Positions 1 through 6,171 of a stretch of 23,559 nt of DNA are shown here, piece after piece. A program made the translations under genes and the position numbers. This DNA is from CAZVPF01 sp964628195 (GTDB lineage: Bacteria; Planctomycetota; Phycisphaerae; Sedimentisphaerales; Anaerohalosphaeraceae). The notes under the pieces are model-generated. The model ran no database searches, was not told the origin of the DNA, and saw only the letters and a program-made list of their open reading frames with translations. Position 1 is the first letter of the stretch. Each line of letters begins with the position of its first letter. The stretch is taken from NCBI GenBank assembly GCA_964628195.1, contig CAZVPF010000043.1, forward strand, positions 1-23,559, given 5' to 3'.

Positions 1-106
1 GTCTTCTGTCAAAAATCCGTAAGGCCATTTACACAGTAGAATGAACACTCCCTAAATATCTCCCAATGATAAACCTTGTTTTTCTCTCAAAAAAAACTAA
101 AAAGAA

Positions 107-193
107 TCAAATCTTGAAACCACTAACTTCTCCCGAACGAGCGACTGTTAAAATAAGAATCCCACATTTCTTTACTAGAGGTGAAATCCTCTA
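107..193 (-). pseudogene. C-terminal tail of the downstream nuclease-like gene, cut off by an in-frame amber codon
   Basis: Reading on in the same frame past the TAG at 193-191 gives 27 more codons (beginning RISPLVKKCG, ending GEVSGFKI) and then TGA at 109-107. The tail has the hydrophobic pattern of a final beta-strand (GILILTV) and a turn (RSGEV), so it looks like genuine protein. TAG is one base from TGG (Trp), which would give a continuous ...ELAARWRISP... sequence. I therefore see the TAG as a nonsense mutation, a sequencing error or a readthrough site rather than the original end. The perfect inverted repeat TAGAGG/CCTCTA at 176-193 lies inside this coding tail. Confidence 0.6.
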
Positions 194-685
194 ACGGGCA
201 GCCAATTCCTGAAACCTAGGGCTTTCAGGTACTGCCACAGCAAATAAGTCTTCTTCTGTCGCTTCTTCAACTGTAAGTACCTGGCCGAGTGCGCCTCTTA
301 AAAGAGGGTACTCCTGAGAACCTTTAGTTTTAACCAACGGACCTTTTTTACTTTCCACTCGGAGTCTTTTTCCAGAGTTTAAGGTCACAACGACATCACC
401 TTTTCCGGGTTTTGAATGGATACGCACTTTTTGATGAAAATGTGGATTTTGGCACTCTCCCTGCCATGAGTTAGATGACGGAATTTTCTGCCAACCTTCT
501 GAAGTTAGAAAGTTGCTGATTTGAAAATGCACTTTCTCTGCCGTTTTGATTTGTGCTCCATCTATTACTACTTCAACGTCATCAGAAGTAAGCCCCCTCA
601 CAATTAAAAAGAAAGCAATCCTGAGACTGACTTCTACTTCCGGCATTTTTTCATTTGGTAGCGTTGGGATGTCCCGGTACTTCAT
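191..685 (-). CDS. Small PD-(D/E)xK nuclease-like protein, probably truncated by an amber codon
   Basis: The product is 164 residues from the ATG at 685. A start four bases after the preceding gene's stop (ATG at 646, residue 14) is equally possible. Neither has a strong ribosome binding site, and the first start overlaps the upstream gene by 35 bases. Residues 97-113 read GDVVV-x9-RVESKKG. The spaced Asp97, Glu111 and Lys113 fit the D...ExK metal-binding core of PD-(D/E)xK nucleases. The N-terminal half looks like a helical and wHTH-like segment (DDVEVVIDGAQIKTAEKVHF). It is the last gene of a three-gene minus-strand cassette with another nuclease-like gene, so a DNA-targeting role is plausible but not shown. 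The frame continues for 27 codons beyond the TAG, so the native protein was probably about 192 residues. The family is not identified by name. Confidence 0.65.
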   Translation of the reverse strand: MKYRDIPTLPNEKMPEVEVSLRIAFFLIVRGLTSDDVEVVIDGAQIKTAEKVHFQISNFLTSEGWQKIPSSNSWQGECQNPHFHQKVRIHSKPGKGDVVVTLNSGKRLRVESKKGPLVKTKGSQEYPLLRGALGQVLTVEEATEEDLFAVAVPESPRFQELAAR

Positions 686-1289
686 GAATATACTTTTCTG
701 TCATGTAGCTTACGATATCATCTACAGCAACATTTGGTATCGACATTTTTATTGATCCGTGAGTGTCCAGTAAGTATAAACAAAATACATTTGCATAAAA
801 TAATTGCTTTAACAAGCTATCATGTATCGGATTTTCTAAAAAGGTTGAATATTGAATTGGTGTATCATCTTGAAAACCATAATTATTAACAAGTTCAATT
901 GCAGAACGTCCGCCAGTAGAGGTGTCTATAATACTATTGTTATGCTTTATAACATTTCCAACATGGCGAATCATACGCACTTCATTGCAGTATATTATAG
1001 AATTGAGTGTTGCATCCCATATTGATAGCTTTTTCCCTCCATGAGCATCAAGGTTGTTGAAAAAATCTTCAACCATTTTTGATACCCCTAATACACCTAA
1101 TTCGGAAAAATTATCTTCTAATTGAAAAATAGTTGAACCCAACAGTTTCATTTCATATTTGTCTTTATAGGACCACTTAGCCATTCCTTCAAACGCTCTT
1201 GCGGTAGCATCACACATAACAGCGAGTGAGGCTGTAGACCAATGTAAGTCTTGAAATATTTTTAATTCTTTGGAAATATCATTAGTCAT
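651..1289 (-). CDS. Hypothetical helical protein, possibly HEPN-like
   Basis: The product is 212 residues. I chose the ATG at 1289 (MTNDISKELK) because it lies 13 bases after the preceding gene's stop and has GAAAGG upstream. A longer reading would run into the upstream gene. The protein is predicted to be mostly helical with no signal peptide or membrane segment. Residues in the middle read RMIRHVGNVIKHNNS; an Arg-rich helix followed by N-x-I-K-H is reminiscent of HEPN-type or related all-helical proteins in conflict systems, but the canonical R-x4-H spacing is not clearly met. I do not recognise the family. It sits between two PD-(D/E)xK nuclease-like genes with short spacing or overlap, so the three are probably co-transcribed and functionally linked. 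AT-rich codon use contrasts with the core genes in the window. Confidence 0.7.
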   Translation of the reverse strand: MTNDISKELKIFQDLHWSTASLAVMCDATARAFEGMAKWSYKDKYEMKLLGSTIFQLEDNFSELGVLGVSKMVEDFFNNLDAHGGKKLSIWDATLNSIIYCNEVRMIRHVGNVIKHNNSIIDTSTGGRSAIELVNNYGFQDDTPIQYSTFLENPIHDSLLKQLFYANVFCLYLLDTHGSIKMSIPNVAVDDIVSYMTEKYIHEVPGHPNATK

Positions 1290-1302
1290 TGAAAAACGCC
1301 TT

Positions 1303-2343
1303 TCATTCACTTTCAGTACACTCAACACCGTGGTCTGGGAAGTTCTCAAGCAAGATCGTGATTGCTTCGTTGGTCCGCTTGCCCCATTGGTTGATGAAAG
1401 CATAAGTTTTGCCGTCAGAATGGATTAGTTGGTCATCGTCAACAAAGTACCGGATTTCATCAAATTTTCCTGCTTCTGCGGCTTTCTGACAAAACTCTTG
1501 GGAGTCAACTTTACCGTCAACACTCACCCAGAGATTTTTACGCCATGAAAGCAATGATTGAATTGTTTCAGGGGGAACTCCATTACTGCATAGATACTTG
1601 ACGATATGGTAGATGGCTGTTCGCTTGGGTAAACGTGAATAACTTTTTCCACCCACTATAACATCAAACTTAGTGTAGTCACGGTTGGAACTTCGAGCGG
1701 CACGTTCTGCACGTTCCTTTTCTTTGATTTTCACAGCAAAGTCTTGAATCTCAGGCAAAGGAATCAACTGCTGAACCTCAACAAAGGTTTTACCACCATA
1801 CTGGTAGGGTCTGAAACGAATGCACCGTATGTCAATGTCTCTTTGTGCCAGCCACATAACTGAGGTAGTAAGTTCCTTAGAAAAGTCACCAGAAACGAGC
1901 ATGATTCGGACATCTTGTGCAAACTGTTCCTCGTCAGGTTCGCTCCAGCCAAGAAAGTCCAATACTTCTGCTTCAGCGTCTTTTTCAATCCCTCGCTTTT
2001 TCAAGTACGCAGCATGTATACTGACCAGTTGAGAAAACTGCATTGTGGAAACCATCGATGCGTATCGAATAGCCTGCAAGTCCATGTGTCCACCGCTCTC
2101 AGTTCGCTTTAACTCAATGACTACAAGGTTAGCATCTTTGTCGAGGGCCAGCAAATCCACCCTGCGTTTCGCATCTTCCCACTGTCCAAACTCCTCATCA
2201 ACAACCAACAGGTCTTTTCCCAGAACGTCGATATGGTCGCGTAAAAGCCGCTGGATATCACCTCTTTCAAGAATTCCAAGAGAAGCAAATGTAGTAGGGT
2301 CGAGTTCTACAAACGAATTGTCTGTCATTTCATAAAAAGGCAT
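1303..2343 (-). CDS. PD-(D/E)xK endonuclease-like protein (DUF91/NucS-like N-terminal domain)
   Basis: The product is 346 residues. The ATG at 2343 follows AAAGGAGA at good spacing, and a TATACT-like -10 is visible at 2383-2378. The N-terminal about 200 residues carry a nuclease core: an early acidic residue, then RRVDLLALDKDANLVVIELK. The D-x(n)-ExK arrangement and the 'what I own in my database of DNA ends' style core (VDLLALD...VIELKR) are typical of DUF91/NucS-like and restriction-endonuclease-like PD-(D/E)xK proteins. A charged linker (KIKEKERAERAARSSNRD) leads to a second domain of about 110 residues (from about FDVIVGGKSYSRLPKRT) seen in similar proteins as a DNA-binding or specificity module; I cannot name it. 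It is the first gene of the cassette with the two downstream genes. A single-gene type IV-like or defence nuclease is the main alternative. Confidence 0.75.
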   Translation of the reverse strand: MPFYEMTDNSFVELDPTTFASLGILERGDIQRLLRDHIDVLGKDLLVVDEEFGQWEDAKRRVDLLALDKDANLVVIELKRTESGGHMDLQAIRYASMVSTMQFSQLVSIHAAYLKKRGIEKDAEAEVLDFLGWSEPDEEQFAQDVRIMLVSGDFSKELTTSVMWLAQRDIDIRCIRFRPYQYGGKTFVEVQQLIPLPEIQDFAVKIKEKERAERAARSSNRDYTKFDVIVGGKSYSRLPKRTAIYHIVKYLCSNGVPPETIQSLLSWRKNLWVSVDGKVDSQEFCQKAAEAGKFDEIRYFVDDDQLIHSDGKTYAFINQWGKRTNEAITILLENFPDHGVECTESE

Positions 2344-2626
2344 TAAAGGTCTCCTTTGTTGACTTAAAATGGTTTTAAGTATACTTTAACAGTTTCATTA
2401 GAAAACGCAATAATGGGTGTCTTCAATCATATTAACCGTCCGCGGGGGGGTGTTGAAAAGCAATTCTGAACAACCTTACACTTAGAACATTGAAGTCTGT
2501 TTTTTCCCCAGAAATAACCGGCATGCCTAAACGCGCCCTATACACGCCTAATGGGGGCAGGAGAGTTGCTTGCCTCAGCGCATGAAAAAAGACCAGGGCT
2601 TCTAACCTTACTTTAAACGGGATTAA

Positions 2627-2717
<91 letters not shown>

Positions 2718-2898
2718 AAGTCCATATTTTACATAGTGTTACGATCCGCCAAAAGAACCGTTCCGGCAAAATCTCCCTTACTTTACATCCCCCGGTCGGC
2801 TAATGCAAGAAAATTAAAGCCAAAGTGTATTATTTTCGCTGCGGTTATTGCATATTAACCCGAATATCTCGCATAATCAGCAGCACTCCTGTATGCAC

Positions 2899-2927
2899 TT
2901 GACGATTAAAGCGTTTTGAATGATAAT
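2899..2927 (+). promoter_or_regulatory. Sigma70-type promoter for the two-lipoprotein unit
   Basis: TTGACG (2899-2904), a 17-base spacer and GATAAT (2922-2927) form a near-consensus promoter. The expected start near 2934 leaves a leader of about 28 bases before the ATG at 2962, which has AAAGGA upstream. Confidence 0.65.
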
Positions 2928-2961
2928 GGCCCGCAGATGAGACTTATATGAAAGGAAACCC

Positions 2962-3744
2962 ATGAAGACCGCCCGAATCGTTTCGCTCGCAGTATTAACC
3001 GTAATTCTGACAGGGTGCGTAAATATCGGCCGCAAGTCAAAATGCTCGCCGCTCAAAGAGGACATAACAGCCGCGCCGGAGATGAGGGCGATATACACAA
3101 AACGGCCTGTGGAAGTTGACGGCAAACTCGACGAGCAGGCCTGGGAAACGGCACCGGTCTATAAGATGTACCTGCCCAACGATCGCCTCGAAGAGGGAAA
3201 GAGACTCGACGAAGACGCAGAGGTGAAACTGCTTTGGGACAAAAACTACCTGTACGTGGGCGTAACATTCGAGGATTCGGACATAAAAGCGACAGGCCTT
3301 GAAAATAATATGCACCATTACAAGTACGGCGATGTCTGCGAAGTGTTTTTACGCCCGGTGGGCCAGGCTCATTACTGGGAGCTGTACGTCACACCGCAGA
3401 GCAAAAAGACCGCGTTTTTTATTCCTATGCGGGCGCCTGAACAGATACCGATAGACGATGAGTTTTCAAGGCACATGAAAGTAGCAGCCGTTAATTACGG
3501 CACGCTGAACAACGGGCAGGACAGGGATTATTACTGGAAAGCGGAAATGGCGATTCCGATATCGCAGTTAAAAAAGTATTGCGACAAATTCGGACCCGGC
3601 CGCCCATGGCGGATACTTGTCGCCAGGTACAACTATTCCCGCTATCTGCCGGAATATAACCCGGAGCTCAGCACCACGGTCCAACTGCCAAAGACGCGGT
3701 ATCACCTGCTCGAAAATCACGCGGTTCTGAAACTTGAAAAATAA
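2962..3744 (+). CDS. Lipoprotein with a CBM9-like carbohydrate-binding domain
   Basis: The product is 260 residues. A type II signal peptide with lipobox LTGC puts the lipidated Cys at residue 19. The rest resembles the CBM9-like (PF06452-type) beta-sandwich: an opening segment RPVEVDGKLDEQAWETAP, then VKLLWDKNYLYVGVTFEDSD, then GDVCEVFLRP and YWELYVTPQ. These are the usual order of signatures for single-domain periplasmic or surface CBM9-like proteins in Planctomycetota and Bacteroidota, which accompany polysaccharide use. No catalytic domain is attached. The start has AAAGGA eight bases upstream. It forms a unit with the next lipoprotein gene eight bases downstream, under the promoter at 2899-2927. 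Sugar specificity cannot be read from sequence alone. Confidence 0.8.
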   Translation: MKTARIVSLAVLTVILTGCVNIGRKSKCSPLKEDITAAPEMRAIYTKRPVEVDGKLDEQAWETAPVYKMYLPNDRLEEGKRLDEDAEVKLLWDKNYLYVGVTFEDSDIKATGLENNMHHYKYGDVCEVFLRPVGQAHYWELYVTPQSKKTAFFIPMRAPEQIPIDDEFSRHMKVAAVNYGTLNNGQDRDYYWKAEMAIPISQLKKYCDKFGPGRPWRILVARYNYSRYLPEYNPELSTTVQLPKTRYHLLENHAVLKLEK

Positions 3745-3752
3745 AGGACAAG

Positions 3753-4667
3753 ATGAACACGAAAGCAATTTTTAAGGCCCTGGTTTTATGTATCGCCGCC
3801 TCGGCGCTCTGCATCACAGGCTGTAAAACATCCAATACATTCAGGAAAAAACCGCCGGTAAGTTTCAAGGACAATACCTCGGTGCTTATCAAGCCCAACG
3901 CGGTCACGTTCGAGAATAATGTCATCGCCTATACCAGCCATGCCGGCGGACTGGGGGTGAATATATTCGGCAAGACAAAACACGCCGCAAAGAAGGGGCT
4001 GCTTTTGCCTTTGATATCCGACGCGTCGAACCCGCTTATAGAAAACCCTTACGAGTACTCCAGGTGGGGAATTTTCCTGCAGCCTTTGAAAAGCCCCGAC
4101 CTCGGTGCGGTATATATTTACGCCCCCGGCGGCGAGGTGTACCTGCCGCAGTTCGACGGCACAAAGTGGAAGCTTGCCGCAGATGAGCCCGACAGGCTGA
4201 TAATCGCCGCTTCCGCCCCGGTCGTTATGCCCGCAGGAACCGTCCAGGTCAACAGGACGTTTGTACTGCTCGCCGATGAAAGGGCGATCTACGACCAGGT
4301 CATGCTGACAACACAGAACAATATCGATCTGACGATGCTGAGAATCGGCCTGACTTTACCGAGACTTGAAGGCGAGTTTGTAAATAAGCCCGGGCTCGGG
4401 TTTGCGTATTCCACAGGAAGCGACCCGGACAGGGAAATCAGGGAACTGGGGCTGGCAATTATTTACGATCCGAGGAGGTACATCGACACAAGGACGATCG
4501 ACGCACCGGATAAGGTAACGATGATCCTGTTAAAGCCGATCGCGACCCAGCAGGGTGTGCATATCAAATCGAGACTAACCGGCTTCTGGAACGGGGACCC
4601 ACTGGTAAACTCTGCGAAACAGTTCGACCTGATGCTGAGGTCCGAAGTAGCCGAAGTAGAACCGTAA
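3753..4667 (+). CDS. Lipoprotein of unknown function (DUF4861/DUF4380-like beta-sandwich)
   Basis: The product is 304 residues, starting eight bases after the previous stop with AAAGGA upstream of the ATG. The N-terminus is a lipoprotein signal with lipobox CITGC (Cys at residue 24). The body is rich in alternating hydrophobic strands and Gly/Pro turns (AGGLGVNIFG, SRWGIFLQPL, VYIYAPGGEVY, LAIIYDPRRY). The C-terminal stretch with VTMILLKP and RLTGFWNGD recalls the sugar-related beta-sandwich families DUF4861/DUF4380, but I could not confirm either. It is probably co-expressed with the CBM9-like lipoprotein and likely to act at the cell envelope on or near glycans. No catalytic residues could be assigned. 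Confidence 0.75.
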   Translation: MNTKAIFKALVLCIAASALCITGCKTSNTFRKKPPVSFKDNTSVLIKPNAVTFENNVIAYTSHAGGLGVNIFGKTKHAAKKGLLLPLISDASNPLIENPYEYSRWGIFLQPLKSPDLGAVYIYAPGGEVYLPQFDGTKWKLAADEPDRLIIAASAPVVMPAGTVQVNRTFVLLADERAIYDQVMLTTQNNIDLTMLRIGLTLPRLEGEFVNKPGLGFAYSTGSDPDREIRELGLAIIYDPRRYIDTRTIDAPDKVTMILLKPIATQQGVHIKSRLTGFWNGDPLVNSAKQFDLMLRSEVAEVEP

Positions 4668-4700
4668 GCTCAGAAGGTAATTTTAAGGCAGGGTTTCATT

Positions 4701-4793
4701 ATGCATTTGCTATTTATTGACGAGTCAGGCTCCTTGAGCCCCATAGGAAAGCATAGCAAAAAAAATAATTGCCTGGCCCGTATCAATTTATAA
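4701..4793 (+). pseudogene. DUF3800 N-terminal fragment
   Basis: An ATG at 4701 opens a 30-codon frame whose first 17 residues, MHLLFIDESGSLSPIGK, match the typical DUF3800 start (hydrophobic strand, then IDESG with the conserved Asp-Glu). After that the sequence loses the family pattern (KHSKKNNCLARINL) and stops at 4791-4793. DUF3800 proteins are normally 200 or more residues and occur in mobile and defence contexts. This is therefore the stub of a lost gene, abutting the 3' end of the convergent sulfatase-like gene. The small hairpin GGCTC/GAGCC at 4728-4740 is inside the stub. Confidence 0.6.
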
Positions 4794-4855
4794 TCTGCCG
4801 TAAAAATAATTCACTCAGTGGCAAATTATTACTTGAATTCAAAAACCGCCAAAGG

Positions 4856-6064
4856 CTAAAACTCCGGAACTATGGTCGCCTCGTCGGATACGAGTTTGTG
4901 GCTCTGTCGGTAGGTGTTTTCGTTATACTCGACAAGCTGGTCTATTGTATCGAACCGCAGGTGCCATTTACCCGCGGTATCAATATCCGCAAATGCCGCT
5001 TCAAGCGCTGCAAACTGCGACGTCCGGCTGGGCTGGGTTTCGCCTTTAACCAGCTCATTAAAGTTGTACAGCACCTCATTGAGCCTTTCTATATACGCCG
5101 TTCTCGTCGGCTGGTCGGGCCCGCCGATGTAGGATTCGACAAGGGCCCTTCCCTCCCCAAATCTCGGCCGGGGCACTGCCATTATGCTGCATATCGTTGA
5201 CGGGATGTCGATGTGCTCGGCATAGTCAAAACGTACGCCCTTTTTGATACCCTTGCCCACTATCAGCAGCGGAGTCTTCCAGACCGACCTTACATAGGGG
5301 TCAACACCCCCTGTTTCCAACTGCCCGTGACTGCCTGTAACTATCAGCACGGTCTCCGACCACCTGCTTGTTTCCTTTAGCCACTTCACCAGCCTGCCGA
5401 GTATGGTGTCTACCTGTTCGATCTGCTGCGAGTAAAGAGAGTTGGAGCTTAAAATCATCCTATCAGCCGCTTTGTCCTCAAGGCCAGCCCGCCCCGGACC
5501 GGCGAACTGAACCCGCATAAAGTAAGGTTCGGCTGTCCTGATCACGTTCTTTATATCGGCGAACATCATACGGTTGTCGTAATAATCACCGGTCGTGTGG
5601 TACAGCTTGTGGTAGATATCGAAACCTGCCGATATATCCTCGTACATCTCGGAGTTGACGACAAAAGCTGTCGTTCGCGCCGAGAAACTGTGCTGAACAA
5701 AATTCCTGCCCAGCCCGGGCCTGCCTGCGAAGACACTGCCCGATGCGTTGACAACGCTTACATAGGGGCTCAGCCAGGGGTAATACCCCCTGCTTGCCGG
5801 GTCGAAGTTGCTGTCAATCTCCGCTGGCATAACCGTCCACGAGCGCGGGTAATAAGAACCCTCCTTGATCAGCTTTCGGAAATGTGCCAGGTCCAGGCTC
5901 GACGCCTCCGGGCTGCCCGCCGCAAAGCCGTCGATGACGAAAAGAATAACTCGGCGGGGCCTGACGGACAACCCTGCACCGTCGGGGTCCTTTTGCTGAG
6001 TGCAGGAAGCAAGTGTCAATGTCAATGCTAAAACCACAGCGAATAAAAATCCTTTTTTAGCCAT
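4856..6064 (-). CDS. Alkaline phosphatase/sulfatase-superfamily lipoprotein with an altered active site
   Basis: The product is 402 residues. The ATG has AAGGAGA seven bases upstream. The signal peptide ends in a lipobox (LASC, Cys at residue 21). Superfamily landmarks are present in order: an opening metal strand RRVILFVIDG (about 37-46), a DTILGRLVKWL helix followed by TVLIVTGSHG (about 240-250), and VWKTPLLIVGKG then EHIDIPSTI. The usual SDHG metal motif reads GSHG, so the metal-binding Asp is Ser. I cannot find the C/S-x-P-x-R sulfatase nucleophile motif in its normal place near residues 70-110. It may be a pseudo-enzyme or a phosphodiesterase/phosphatase-like branch. The kinase gene lies upstream on the same strand with a 107-base gap, so co-transcription is possible. 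Confidence 0.8.
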   Translation of the reverse strand: MAKKGFLFAVVLALTLTLASCTQQKDPDGAGLSVRPRRVILFVIDGFAAGSPEASSLDLAHFRKLIKEGSYYPRSWTVMPAEIDSNFDPASRGYYPWLSPYVSVVNASGSVFAGRPGLGRNFVQHSFSARTTAFVVNSEMYEDISAGFDIYHKLYHTTGDYYDNRMMFADIKNVIRTAEPYFMRVQFAGPGRAGLEDKAADRMILSSNSLYSQQIEQVDTILGRLVKWLKETSRWSETVLIVTGSHGQLETGGVDPYVRSVWKTPLLIVGKGIKKGVRFDYAEHIDIPSTICSIMAVPRPRFGEGRALVESYIGGPDQPTRTAYIERLNEVLYNFNELVKGETQPSRTSQFAALEAAFADIDTAGKWHLRFDTIDQLVEYNENTYRQSHKLVSDEATIVPEF

Positions 6065-6171
6065 GAGCCGTCTCCTTAAGCGTTTATTTCGGCACTTTCA
6101 ATATCTTCGCGAGCAAATACATGTATATCAGGTTTTGCTCGTGATGTCAAACAATTTGACAGGTTTGAAAG

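Noticed and set aside
176..193. Hairpin TAGAGG/CCTCTA as a terminator for the first cassette
   Set aside because: No T tract follows on the minus strand, and the sequence codes for the protein-like tail beyond the amber codon.
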